64,000 bases of DNA. It comes from Actinomycetes bacterium. Lineage in GTDB: Bacteria > Actinomycetota > Acidimicrobiia > Acidimicrobiales > Aldehydirespiratoraceae. Positions within the stretch are counted from its first letter, which is position 1. Each line of letters starts with the position of its first letter. Shown in pieces: positions 1-7,779 of this stretch. Below the pieces are notes generated by a model, which worked only from the letters and a program-made list of their open reading frames with translations, made no database searches and had not been told where the DNA came from. Location of the stretch: the NCBI GenBank assembly GCA_024276495.1, contig JAJRXC010000069.1, positions 31,099-95,098 on the forward strand, given 5' to 3'. Both the position numbers and the translations under genes were made by a program.

Positions 1-28
1 CCGCCGCCCATCCGAACGGGTATCGGCC

Positions 29-214
29 GTGAGCGTGGTGCCCGACGACGATGCCGACGGCTACGACGACCTCCGAGTCGAGCTCGACGGTCGCGTCGCC
101 GTCCTCGCTCTCGATCGGCCCGAACAGCTCAACGCGTTCTCCGGGGCGGTGGGTCGCTCGTTGACGACCGCGCTGCGGGAACACTGGCCGGCATGGCTCG
201 ACGAGCTGTCCTGA
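29..214 (+). pseudogene. Enoyl-CoA hydratase (crotonase) N-terminal remnant
   Basis: The 61-residue frame starts at GTG. Residues 15-50 read like the first beta-strand and helix of a crotonase: RVAVLALDRPEQLNAFSGA matches the family's V-A-x-L-x-L-x-R-P-E-x-x-N-A-x motif. Crotonases are normally about 250 residues. Here the oxyanion-hole GGDF-type segment and the whole catalytic core are missing, and the frame stops right after the first helix. The next gene starts inside the fragment at 193, so an internal deletion probably joined the crotonase start to the SDR start. The GTG overlaps a TGA in another frame. The alternative is a real short protein, for which I see no support. Confidence 0.5.
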
Positions 215-861
215 TCGTCGGCGCCGGCGAGCCTGCCACCTCCGTCGCCGTGGGGCTCGGTGTCGCGGGCTGGGATGTCCATCGCATCGACGACGACACG
301 ATCGTGTGGACCGACGACACGCTGGCCGTTCAATGCTCCGGCCTGGGCGCGGTCGACCTCGTCGTCCATGCCCGCTATCCCGCCGTCGCTCGGCGTCGGG
401 CCGATCTGGTCGACCTGGACGGCGACCAATGGCGGGCCGCGGCCGACGAACCGCTCGAAGCGGCGATCCGGCTCGCCCGCTGTGTTCATCGACCCCTCGC
501 CGCCGCGGGTGGCACGATCGTCTTTCTCGTGCCGCTGATGGCGTCCGCGGGGGGTGCCGGGTTCGCGGCGTTCGCGACCGCGGCGGAGGGCATCCGGGTG
601 CTGGCCAAGTCGCTGGCGAAGACGTGGGGCACCGACGGCATCCGGGCCCACGCGCTCACGCTCGACCCCTCCGCGTTCCTCGCGCCGGTCGACGCGGCCG
701 GAATGGCCGAGGCGAACTCGCTGCACGATCCGCCGCTGGGTCGCGTCCCCGATCTCGAGACCGAGGTGGCTCGGGTGATCGCCGCCCTGGCCCACGACGA
801 CCTCGCCGTGCTCACCGGTGCCTCGCTGGTGGTCGACGGCGGACTCTGGATGCCGGGATGA
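193..861 (+). CDS. SDR-family protein without the catalytic Tyr/Lys (degenerate)
   Basis: The 222-residue protein has the short-chain dehydrogenase/reductase outline, including the typical C-terminal end TGASLVVDGG. The cofactor loop is not TGxxxGxG but VGAGEPATS (residues 9-17). Where YxxxK is expected the sequence reads FATAA, so the catalytic Tyr is Phe and the Lys is Ala. It is therefore unlikely to be an active oxidoreductase by itself. It overlaps the next, intact SDR by 4 bp (ATGA), which suggests translational coupling. A known precedent is BbsC/BbsD of anaerobic toluene degradation, where an inactive SDR pairs with an active one. Pairing here is inference. The substrate is unknown; a CoA-ester is possible given the neighbouring crotonase remnant. 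Confidence 0.75.
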   Translation: MARRAVLIVGAGEPATSVAVGLGVAGWDVHRIDDDTIVWTDDTLAVQCSGLGAVDLVVHARYPAVARRRADLVDLDGDQWRAAADEPLEAAIRLARCVHRPLAAAGGTIVFLVPLMASAGGAGFAAFATAAEGIRVLAKSLAKTWGTDGIRAHALTLDPSAFLAPVDAAGMAEANSLHDPPLGRVPDLETEVARVIAALAHDDLAVLTGASLVVDGGLWMPG

Positions 862-1658
862 ACGAGGCACCGCGACCACCTCCGTCCCCACCGGTCGCCG
901 GGCTGCTCACCGGTCGGGTCGCGATCATCACCGGCGCCGGTCAGGGGGTCGGCCTGGGCATCGCCGAGGCCATGGCGGCGGCGGGCGCGGCGGTGATCAT
1001 CGCCGCGCGCCGACCCGACAACGGCGAACCGGCCGCGGCGTCGATCCGGGCGGCCGGCGGTCGGGCCGGGTTCGTCCGTTGCGATGTCACGATTCGCGCC
1101 GATGTCGACGCTGCGGTCGACGCGGCCCTCGACCGGTTCGGGCGACTCGACGTCATGGTTCACAACGCCGTGTCACCGCCCGGACCGCCCCGACCCATCC
1201 AGGACGTCGACGACGACACGATCGCCGCGCAGATCGCGACGTCGACGACGGCCGCGTTCCACTGCGCCCAGGCCGCCTTCGCGCCCCTTCGCGCCGACCA
1301 CGGCTCGCTGATCCTGCTCACATCGCCCGCCGGCATCGAAGGCTCCGGAAACCTTCCGCTCTACGCGACCGTGAAGGGGGCGCAACGGGGGCTGCTCAAG
1401 AGCCTCGCCCGCGAGTGGGGGCCGCACGGGGTGCGGGTGAACGCGATCGCGCCCGTGGCGTGGACGCCCGCGATGCGCACCGCCACCGACGCCAACCCGA
1501 CCCTGGAGGCTCGGCTCTCGGGCCGCACGCCCCTGGGCCGGATCGGCGACCCGACCGATGACATCGGCCCGGTCGCCGTGTTCCTCGCATCCGCTCTCTC
1601 CCGGCACATGACCGGTCAGACGCTCGCCGTCGACGGCGGGCGGTATCTCGGCCTGTGA
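858..1658 (+). CDS. SDR family NAD(P)-dependent oxidoreductase
   Basis: 266 residues, starting at the ATG that overlaps the previous stop by 4 bp. A longer frame is open upstream, but homology begins only after a Pro-rich N-terminus. The cofactor motif TGAGQGVG lies near residues 19-26, the helix-4 NAG motif appears as NAV, the catalytic Ser is in LLTSPAG and YATVK supplies the Tyr and Lys. The family ending TGQTLAVDGG is present. It resembles FabG-type 3-oxoacyl or 3-hydroxyacyl-CoA dehydrogenases. It lies between the degenerate SDR and a lipid kinase gene (GTGA overlap), so the three are probably one transcript. Substrate not predictable from sequence. Confidence 0.88.
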   Translation: MNEAPRPPPSPPVAGLLTGRVAIITGAGQGVGLGIAEAMAAAGAAVIIAARRPDNGEPAAASIRAAGGRAGFVRCDVTIRADVDAAVDAALDRFGRLDVMVHNAVSPPGPPRPIQDVDDDTIAAQIATSTTAAFHCAQAAFAPLRADHGSLILLTSPAGIEGSGNLPLYATVKGAQRGLLKSLAREWGPHGVRVNAIAPVAWTPAMRTATDANPTLEARLSGRTPLGRIGDPTDDIGPVAVFLASALSRHMTGQTLAVDGGRYLGL

Positions 1659-2557
1659 GCAGCACCGTTCATCTTCTGGTCGGTCCCGATGCGGGCCGCG
1701 GTCGGGCCGACGGGGCCCACACGATCGTCGAGCGGGTCCTCACGAGCGAGGGTGCCTCGATCGTCGACATCACCGGCCCCGATGCGGCCGCGTCCGCCGC
1801 CGCGGCGGCCGAGGCCGTCGGCGCCGGGGCGGAACGGCTGATCGTGGTCGGCGGTGACGGGCTCGTTCACCTCGGCCTCCAGGCCGTCACCGGCACCCCG
1901 ACCGTTCTCGGCGTCGTGCCCGTCGGGACCGGCAACGACTTCGCCCGTGCGATCCCGAGCATCCCGACGGAGCCCGCGGCCGCGGCCCGTGCCGCACTCG
2001 GGGAGGCCGGCGACCACGACGCCATCCGCGTCGAGACCGGCGGCACCACCAGCCGGTGGGTCGCGTCGGTCGCGACGATCGGGTTCTCGGGTGATGTGAA
2101 CGGTCGGGCCAACCGGCTCCGGTTCCCTCGCGGCCCGTCGCGTTACACGGTTGCCACGATCCTCGAGCTGCCCGGTCTGACCCGACGCGAGTTGACGATC
2201 GACGTCGATGGCGACGTCTCGGTCTCCTCGACCGCGCTGCTCGCGGTGGCCAACACCGCCTTCTTCGGCGGCGGGATGAAGATCTGCCCCGACGCCGATC
2301 CGACGGACGGGCTTCTCGATGTCACCGTGGTCGCCGATGTCGGCCGGCTCGAGCTGCTCCGCTTCTTCCGGCTCGTCTTCGCGGGCCGCCACATGGACCA
2401 TCCGAAGGTTCACGGGTATCGGGGCCGCACGGTGCGGATCGCCGGCGCCGCGATCGAGCTGTGGGGCGACGGCGAACGGATCGTGGATCGGCCCGTCGAC
2501 GATTCGATCACCCTCGAAGCGGTGCCGGGCGCGCTCCGGCTCGCGGGCCGACGCTAG
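1655..2557 (+). CDS. Diacylglycerol kinase-family (YegS/DagK-like) lipid kinase
   Basis: 300 residues, GTG start overlapping the SDR stop. It phosphorylates a lipid or lipid-like alcohol with ATP at the membrane. Diagnostic motifs are GGDG (residues 66-69) and PVGTGNDFAR (89-98) for nucleotide binding. The C-terminal half has the family's GGGMKICPDADPTDGLLDV segment followed by the helical LELLRF region. The usual GGDGTxNE motif reads GGDGLVHL, so the Asn-Glu pair is replaced. Length is normal for the bacterial family. It converges on the next gene with overlapping stop codons. Whether the substrate is diacylglycerol, a sphingoid base or another lipid cannot be told. Confidence 0.9.
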   Translation: MSSTVHLLVGPDAGRGRADGAHTIVERVLTSEGASIVDITGPDAAASAAAAAEAVGAGAERLIVVGGDGLVHLGLQAVTGTPTVLGVVPVGTGNDFARAIPSIPTEPAAAARAALGEAGDHDAIRVETGGTTSRWVASVATIGFSGDVNGRANRLRFPRGPSRYTVATILELPGLTRRELTIDVDGDVSVSSTALLAVANTAFFGGGMKICPDADPTDGLLDVTVVADVGRLELLRFFRLVFAGRHMDHPKVHGYRGRTVRIAGAAIELWGDGERIVDRPVDDSITLEAVPGALRLAGRR

Positions 2558-3342
2558 GAGCCGGCGACGCGAAACCCGATGTTGCCGGTGGAGGTGTCGA
2601 ACGTGTTCGAGGATCGCGCGCCGACCCGATAACGATTGCAGTACGACTCGTGGCAGAGGTAGGAACCGCCCCGCATCACCCGATGCCCGTCGCGACCCTC
2701 GAAGTGGTCGGCGGTCCACTCCCAGACGTTGCCGGCGACATCGTGGAGCCCCCATGCGTTGGGCGGGAAGGCGTCGACCGGCGAGGTGCCGAGATAGCCG
2801 TCGTCGAGCGTGTTCTCGGTCGGGAAGACGCCCTGCCAGATGTTGCCGCGGTGCTCGCCGTCGGGGGTGAGCTCGTCCCCCCAGGGATAGGTGGCCTGTT
2901 CCAGACCGCCGCGGGCGGCCCGTTCCCATTCGGCCTCGGTCGGCAATCGGCCCCCGGCCCACGCGGCGTAGGCGCCGGCCTCGGTCCAGTTCACGTGGAC
3001 GACCGGGTGATCGCCGATCTCGGTCACGTCGCTTTGCGGGCCGGCCGGATGACGCCAGTCGGCGCCCTCGACGACCCGCCACCACTCGGCGCCGACGACC
3101 CCGCGGGTCGGCGGGAACTCATCGGGGAGAAGGCCGCCGAAGACGAACGACCAGCCTTCTCGTTCGGCGAGGGTGACCGTTCCCGTTGCGTCGATGAACG
3201 CGGCGAACTCGTCGTTGGTCACCGGGGTGGCGGCGATCGAGTAGGCGCCGGTCGTGACCGGTCGGACCGGGCCCTCGCCGTCGGCGGGAAAGCGCCGGTC
3301 GTCGGTTCCCATCAGAAACGTCCCCGCGGGGACGTCGATCAT
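2554..3342 (-). CDS. Formylglycine-generating enzyme (sulfatase-modifying factor)
   Basis: 262 residues. This enzyme oxidises a Cys in the CxPxR motif of sulfatases to formylglycine with O2. The start chosen is the ATG giving MIDVPAGTFLMG, the usual FGE-sulfatase domain opening; the longer frame upstream would overlap whiB. Domain landmarks are GGRLPTEAEWERAARGG (130-146), GLHDVAGNVWEWT (198-210) and RGGSYLC at 224-230. C230 and C235 sit in the LCHESYCNRYR context of genuine aerobic, copper-binding FGEs, which separates it from EgtB-like or other fold relatives. No sulfatase gene is visible in this window, so its clients lie elsewhere. It is downstream of whiB with a 20 bp gap, so cotranscription is possible. 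Confidence 0.9.
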   Translation of the reverse strand: MIDVPAGTFLMGTDDRRFPADGEGPVRPVTTGAYSIAATPVTNDEFAAFIDATGTVTLAEREGWSFVFGGLLPDEFPPTRGVVGAEWWRVVEGADWRHPAGPQSDVTEIGDHPVVHVNWTEAGAYAAWAGGRLPTEAEWERAARGGLEQATYPWGDELTPDGEHRGNIWQGVFPTENTLDDGYLGTSPVDAFPPNAWGLHDVAGNVWEWTADHFEGRDGHRVMRGGSYLCHESYCNRYRVGARSSNTFDTSTGNIGFRVAGS

Positions 3343-3362
3343 CGCCGCCGACCGGTGGTGGT

Positions 3363-3710
3363 TCAGGATGCGTTGGCCATGGCGTCGCGGGCGCGCTGCT
3401 CGGCGACCCGTTTGCGGCCGATGATCGGGGTGGTGGGAGGAAAGCCCGCTTCGGCTCGTTCGGACTCGCTCTCGCCGCCCCAGAATCCGAGCTCGCGATT
3501 GGAACGGGCGTACTCCTGACAGGAGCTCAGGCCGACACAGTTGCTGCAGATCATCCGGGCGGCGGCTTCGCGACGCACCCGGGCCTCGGGACGCTCGGCG
3601 AACGGGGCGAAGAAGAGGTCGCTGTGGCCGACACAGGCCGCCACGTCCATCCACTCCGTCGGGCCGACCGGCCCTGCCGGTGTCTCCGACGGTTCAATGA
3701 TCTCGAGCAC
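3363..3710 (-). CDS. WhiB-family iron-sulfur transcriptional regulator
   Basis: 115 residues, GTG start preceded by GGGAGG five bases upstream. Four cysteines (C26, C55, C58, C64) have the WhiB spacing C-x28-C-x2-C-x5-C and would bind a [4Fe-4S] cluster. The GFWGGES turn follows, then a basic C-terminal tail (RKRVAEQRARD) typical of the DNA-binding end. WhiB proteins bind the housekeeping sigma factor and tune transcription in Actinobacteria. Which subgroup (WhiB1-7) is not clear. The gene stands between the histidine kinase gene and the FGE gene, all on the same strand. Confidence 0.93.
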   Translation of the reverse strand: MLEIIEPSETPAGPVGPTEWMDVAACVGHSDLFFAPFAERPEARVRREAAARMICSNCVGLSSCQEYARSNRELGFWGGESESERAEAGFPPTTPIIGRKRVAEQRARDAMANAS

Positions 3711-3929
3711 GCTGGCCTCCCGCTTTCACTGGAGCCCTCCCCACACCTTCGGCGTGGAGGCGGTGCCCCGTTCGGCAACACGTGCAACCTAGGAAATCGG
3801 CGGGAGATTGTCCCGTGAACGGTGATAATTCTTCGCGCTAGGTCCCATCGGAAAAAACGATCGGCCACGCTGCGTCGGACTGTGGGACAGAATTGTTTCT
3901 GACGGTCCATCAGCTCGGGGTGGTGCCAA

Positions 3930-3944
3930 GTCGGCCGAACCGAC
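3930..3944 (-). terminator. Possible hairpin after the histidine kinase gene
   Basis: A 5-bp perfect stem (GTCGG/CCGAC) with a 5-base TTCGG loop lies just past the kinase stop on the minus strand. There is no following U-tract, so a classical intrinsic terminator is only weakly supported. Confidence 0.3.
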
Positions 3945-3947
3945 CCC

Positions 3948-5510
3948 TCAGGCCGCCTCGGGCAACCGCACGATGAAGCGGGCGCCACCGAGCGGACTGT
4001 CCTCGATGCGCACCGATCCCCCCATCGACGACGCCGTCGCGGCCACGACGGCGAGACCCAACCCGGCACCGCCGGTGTCACGACGGCGCGCCGACTCGAG
4101 CCGGGTGAAACGTTCGAACACCCGCGACCGGTCCTCGACGGGGATCCCGGGCCCGTCGTCGTCGACCCACAGCGTCACCGTCGACGCGTCGCACCGGAGG
4201 CCGACGCTCACCCGCGAGTGGGCGTGGCGGGCCGCGTTGTCGAGCAGGTGGGCGACGATGCGGGTGCCACCCTCACGGGTGCCACGAACCCGACCGGCCG
4301 ACACCGACCGCGTGTCGATCTCCACGCGGCGCCGGCGGGCCGCCTCCGTCAACACGATGTCATCGAGGTCGATGGCCGAGAGGTTGCCCGGGCTCCGGGC
4401 TTCGTCACCCCGGGCGAGGACCAACAGGTCGGCGACGATCCGCTCGAGCCGGATGCTCTCGCCGAGCACTCCTTCGGCCAACTCCACGACCTCGGTGGCC
4501 TCGGGGGCCCGCAGCGCAACCTCGGCCTCGCTGCGCAGCACCGCGACGGGTGAGCGGAGCTCGTGGGACGCGTCGGAGACGAACTGGCGCAGACGCTGGT
4601 CGTCGGCCTCGAGTCGGTCGAGCATGCGATTCATCGTCGTTCCGAGCTCCTCGATCTCGTCGCCGGTCGACGGCACCGGAACCCGCTCGTGAAGAGTTCC
4701 CCCCGAGATCGCCTCCACCTGACGCGACATCCGCCGGACCGGCGACAACGAGCGCCCGGTGAGTATCCACGTGGCGACCGCCGCGACCGCCAGCAGCAAC
4801 GGCATGCCCACCCAGAGAACCGACGTGATCCGGTCCACGGACCGGATCACGTCGGCGACGTCCGCGGCGATCACGAAGTCGATCGACTCGAACTCCTCCA
4901 CTCCGAACGCGACCTCCATCGAGGCCGCCTGCTCCGCGAGCGCCTGGTCGAGCACCTGCTCGTAGAGCGTCTCGTCGAACAAGTCCGTCTCGTCGGCCGG
5001 TTCGAACGCCTCGGCCATGTCGATGTCGATGCCGGAGAACACCAGCTCGTCGAGGTTGAGCTGATAGGCCAGCGGAGAACCGAAGAACCGGGGATCCTCC
5101 TGCACGAAAACAGTCGGCGCGCCATCGATGCCGGCAATCGCGACCAAGCCGAACGCCGTCAGCATCGGGAGGCCGTCCTGGCGAGTCCGACCGGCTTCTC
5201 CCAGAAGCCCGTCGAGCACTCCGATTCGATCCAAGTCGGCCGTCAGGTTGTCGAGGTCGCCGGTTAGAAAGCGCAGGTCCTCCTCGAGCAACGGGCCGTC
5301 CGCCACGCCCCCGAACGCTCCCCCGTCAAACCCGCTCTCCGGGAAGATCCCGCCGAGGAAGATCGACTGTTCGGCGGTCTCCTGCAACACGTCATCGATC
5401 AGGCTGCGTTGGATCCGGTTGACGCCGAGGGTCGCCGCGAGGACCATCGCCCCGGCGGCCACGCCGACGACGAGAACCGTGAGCCGAACCCGCACCGAAC
5501 GCCAGCTCAC
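3948..5510 (-). CDS. Two-component sensor histidine kinase (OmpR-partner type)
   Basis: 520 residues. A membrane segment (about 8-30), a long acidic extracytoplasmic sensor region (31-228), a second membrane segment (230-252) and a HAMP linker lead to the HisKA domain. The phospho-acceptor is H316 in ASHELRSPVAVLR. The ATPase domain shows the N-box LLDNAARHA (N425), the G1 box DDDGPGIP (450-457) and GAGLGLAVV (about 481-489). It overlaps the upstream response regulator by 4 bp, so the pair is coupled. The layout resembles MprB-like kinases of Actinobacteria. The sensor region has many Asp/Glu residues and no recognisable ligand domain. Confidence 0.93.
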   Translation of the reverse strand: MSWRSVRVRLTVLVVGVAAGAMVLAATLGVNRIQRSLIDDVLQETAEQSIFLGGIFPESGFDGGAFGGVADGPLLEEDLRFLTGDLDNLTADLDRIGVLDGLLGEAGRTRQDGLPMLTAFGLVAIAGIDGAPTVFVQEDPRFFGSPLAYQLNLDELVFSGIDIDMAEAFEPADETDLFDETLYEQVLDQALAEQAASMEVAFGVEEFESIDFVIAADVADVIRSVDRITSVLWVGMPLLLAVAAVATWILTGRSLSPVRRMSRQVEAISGGTLHERVPVPSTGDEIEELGTTMNRMLDRLEADDQRLRQFVSDASHELRSPVAVLRSEAEVALRAPEATEVVELAEGVLGESIRLERIVADLLVLARGDEARSPGNLSAIDLDDIVLTEAARRRRVEIDTRSVSAGRVRGTREGGTRIVAHLLDNAARHAHSRVSVGLRCDASTVTLWVDDDGPGIPVEDRSRVFERFTRLESARRRDTGGAGLGLAVVAATASSMGGSVRIEDSPLGGARFIVRLPEAA

Positions 5511-6199
5511 GGCTCGACCACCTGGTAGCCGTATCCCCGAACCGTCGAGATGGAGCCGACCCCGAACGGCTTGTCGACCTTGCGGCGCAGATAGCCGACA
5601 TAGACCTCGACGATGTTCGGATCTCCCTCGAAGTCGAGGCCCCAGACCTCGTCGATCAGCTCCTGCTTCGCGACCGCGTCGGGGAAACGCCGCAACAACA
5701 CCTCAAGCACGGAGAACTCCCTCGGGGTGAGGTCGATCTGCACGTCGCCGCGGCGACAGCGTCGGGTCGCCGGGTCGAGCGACAATCCACCGGCCACGAT
5801 CGTGAGCGCCGGCGTGGCGGTGCCCCTGCGAATCAACGACCGCAGCCGGGCGGTGAGCACCATGTGTGAGAACGGCTTGCGAAGATAGTCGTCGGCTCCG
5901 AACTCGAAGCCCTCGGCCTCGTCGTACTCACCGCCCTTCGCGGTCAGGAGCAGGATCGGCGTCCAGATGTCCTCGTGGCGCAGCGTACGGCAGACCTCGT
6001 AGCCGTTCATTCCGGGCAACATGATGTCGAGCACGATGGCGCTGTAAGTGCCCTCCCGGGCCCGCCACAGGCCATCGGTTCCGTCGTGAACGACATCGAC
6101 ATCGAACCCGTCGGCCTCGAGGCCCCGGGCGATCGACTTCGCCAGCCGCTCTTCGTCATCGACCACGAGAATGCGCACGACACGAGTGTGCCAGTCCAT
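5507..6199 (-). CDS. OmpR-family response regulator
   Basis: 230 residues. The receiver domain has acidic residues DDEE (14-17), phospho-acceptor D58 in VLDIMLPGMNG and the conserved Lys in LRKPF. The C-terminal winged helix carries LTPREFSVLEVLLRR, NIVEVYVGYLRRKVD and the final TVRGYGYQV, all hallmarks of OmpR/PhoB DNA-binding domains. The start used is ATG 6199; a GTG six codons downstream is also possible. It is the first gene of the kinase operon. The repeat array directly upstream (6211-6249) is a likely self-binding site and also faces the divergent gene at 6307. Confidence 0.95.
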   Translation of the reverse strand: MDWHTRVVRILVVDDEERLAKSIARGLEADGFDVDVVHDGTDGLWRAREGTYSAIVLDIMLPGMNGYEVCRTLRHEDIWTPILLLTAKGGEYDEAEGFEFGADDYLRKPFSHMVLTARLRSLIRRGTATPALTIVAGGLSLDPATRRCRRGDVQIDLTPREFSVLEVLLRRFPDAVAKQELIDEVWGLDFEGDPNIVEVYVGYLRRKVDKPFGVGSISTVRGYGYQVVEP

Positions 6200-6210
6200 C
6201 GCCGGCTTGG

Positions 6211-6249
6211 GCTGAGAGTCTTCTCGGGGAATCTCAGGTTGATCTCAGC
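6211..6249. promoter_or_regulatory. Candidate response-regulator operator (10-11 bp direct repeats)
   Basis: The intergenic space between the regulator and the divergent exported-protein gene holds three similar units in a row: TTCTCGGG at 6221, ATCTCAGG at 6231 and ATCTCAGC at 6242. An inverted GCTGAGA copy lies at 6211-6217. Unit spacing of 10 and 11 bp matches one helical turn, as in OmpR/PhoB-type sites. Binding is inferred, not shown. Confidence 0.5.
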
Positions 6250-6306
6250 ATCGGTACGCGACGATGCCAACCGTCCGATCCCCCACCACCCGAATGGAGC
6301 AATCCG

Positions 6307-7074
6307 ATGGACTCGACCGAAGGACCGATCCCGAACCCGCCCCGCCACTCGAAGCGAAGCGCCCTCGTCGGCGCCCTCGTCGGCATGTCGGCGCTGGCCG
6401 CCACGATCGTCGGCGTCGGCGCGATCGCCAACGCCGACGACACTGCGGGCGAGCCACAGACCACCGTCCCCGTCGACACCACACCACCGCCGATCGGCGA
6501 GGACGGCGCACCGACCGACGAGCTCACCGACGACGCGAACCCGTGGCATCCCTTCGAAGAAGACGCCTGGCGTCCGTACGAGGAGTGTGTCGACGACCGG
6601 ATGGGCGACCTCGACGAGACATGGATGGACCTCGGGGCCCCCACCGAAGCCGACTTCGACGCCTACGACGCGGCCTGGCAGACAGCCGACGACGCCTGCC
6701 GCGAGCTGCTCCCCGAGGAGGCGTTGGCGGAGATGGCCATGTGGGAAGCCTTCGACGAGTGCCTGAATGATGCCGGGGTCTTCGACGGCGCCTTCGGCGC
6801 CGGAACCCTCGTCCAGATCGATACCCCCGACGGGTTCCGGATGGTGGAGTTCGGCGATGTCGAAGGATCCGTCACCATCACCGGCACCGCCGACGGAGTG
6901 ACGGTGACCAGCGACGGCGGCGTGACCGTGCTCGACGAGGCCGCCCTCGACGCCCAGTGGGCCGCCTTCGACGAAGCCCAGGCCGCGTGTGAGCAGCTCC
7001 TCCCCGAGGACGCGTTCGGTGAGTTCGACCTCGACGAGTTGGGCGAGCTCGACGAGGACCACGCCGACGGCTGA
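6307..7074 (+). CDS. Acidic exported or membrane-anchored protein, internally repeated
   Basis: 255 residues. A basic N-terminus and a hydrophobic stretch (about 19-43, ending AIANA) look like a signal or anchor. A TTVP/TPPP linker follows, then a strongly acidic domain rich in Asp, Glu, Ala and Trp. Two related halves can be seen, each with a Cys in EC[VL][DN]D and a second Cys in AC[RE][EQ]LLPE[ED]A. These could form two disulfide-linked helical hairpins. A beta-like insert (VEGSVTITGTADGVTVTSD) separates them. The start is preceded by TGGAG. It is divergent from the two-component operon, so it is a likely regulon member. I do not recognise a family. Confidence 0.75.
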   Translation: MDSTEGPIPNPPRHSKRSALVGALVGMSALAATIVGVGAIANADDTAGEPQTTVPVDTTPPPIGEDGAPTDELTDDANPWHPFEEDAWRPYEECVDDRMGDLDETWMDLGAPTEADFDAYDAAWQTADDACRELLPEEALAEMAMWEAFDECLNDAGVFDGAFGAGTLVQIDTPDGFRMVEFGDVEGSVTITGTADGVTVTSDGGVTVLDEAALDAQWAAFDEAQAACEQLLPEDAFGEFDLDELGELDEDHADG

Positions 7075-7096
7075 GTCGATCAGGTCGGAGTTCATC

Positions 7097-7102
7097 TAGG
7101 GT
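7097..7102 (+). promoter_or_regulatory. TAGGGT -10 box, leaderless type
   Basis: TAGGGT ends 9 nt before the ATG at 7112, and no ribosome-binding site fits between. It matches the TAnnnT boxes before several other starts in the window. No clear -35 is visible. Confidence 0.45.
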
Positions 7103-7111
7103 GGCCCCTTC

Positions 7112-7762
7112 ATGGGGCCACCCGTCGTTTTGATCCACGGTTTCGCGACCTCCACCGAGCGGACATGGCGTGAACCGGGCTGGTTCGATCTACTGAAGGA
7201 CGCCCGCCGGCGGGCCGTCGGCATCGACCTCCTCGGTCATGGTGGTGCCGACAAGCCCACCGATCCGGTGGCCTACGACGACCTCGCGTCGCCGGTCGTG
7301 GCCCAGTTTCCCGAGTCGCCGGCCGACGTCATCGGCTACTCGCTGGGGGCCCGCACCGCGCTGCAGATCGCGATGGACCATCCCGAACGGGTGAACCGGC
7401 TGGTGTTGGCCGCCGTCGGTCGAAACCTCGTGGACGCCGACGAAGCCGCCATGGCCGAACACGTCGCCGCCCGCTTCGAGTCGCTCATCACCGCCCCGGG
7501 CAACGACACCGCGGCGCTGCGGGCCTGCATCAGCCGGGCACGGCCGCCGTTCTCCGCCGAAGACCTCGCGAAGGTGACCGCGCCGTGCCTGCTCGTGATC
7601 GGCAGCGACGACTTCGCGGGGCCGCCCGAACCGCTCGCCGACCTGCTCCCGAACGCCACCGTCACGGTGCTCCCCGGCGTCGACCACTTCGGGCTGCCGA
7701 AACAGTTCTCGTTCATCGACGCAGCCCTCGAGTTCATCGACGCCGTCCCCACCTGGAACTGA
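7112..7762 (+). CDS. Alpha/beta-fold hydrolase
   Basis: 216 residues. HGF at the oxyanion strand (residues 9-11), the nucleophile elbow GYSLGA with S77, an acidic residue in IGSDDF (D166 or D167) and H192 in GVDHFG form a complete catalytic triad. The protein is shorter than typical 260-300 residue members, with a reduced cap. It stands alone between two transcription units and its start appears leaderless. Likely an esterase, lactonase or C-C hydrolase of small molecules; substrate unknown. Confidence 0.88.
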   Translation: MGPPVVLIHGFATSTERTWREPGWFDLLKDARRRAVGIDLLGHGGADKPTDPVAYDDLASPVVAQFPESPADVIGYSLGARTALQIAMDHPERVNRLVLAAVGRNLVDADEAAMAEHVAARFESLITAPGNDTAALRACISRARPPFSAEDLAKVTAPCLLVIGSDDFAGPPEPLADLLPNATVTVLPGVDHFGLPKQFSFIDAALEFIDAVPTWN

Positions 7763-7779
7763 GCGAACCGAACAGACGA

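Noticed and set aside
1..32. C-terminal end of a gene entering from the left edge
   Set aside because: A frame ending AAHPNGYRP at a TGA that overlaps GTG 29 is possible, but ten codons are too few to support a gene.
1616..3085. Large minus-strand frames across the lipid kinase and FGE genes
   Set aside because: Shadow frames caused by high GC at third positions; their Arg/Gly/Pro-rich sequence matches no family, while the overlapping frames have clear motifs.
3735..3760. Riboswitch or terminator upstream of whiB
   Set aside because: A GC-rich hairpin can be drawn (CCAC/GTGG arms), but it has a bulge and no recognisable aptamer or U-tract.
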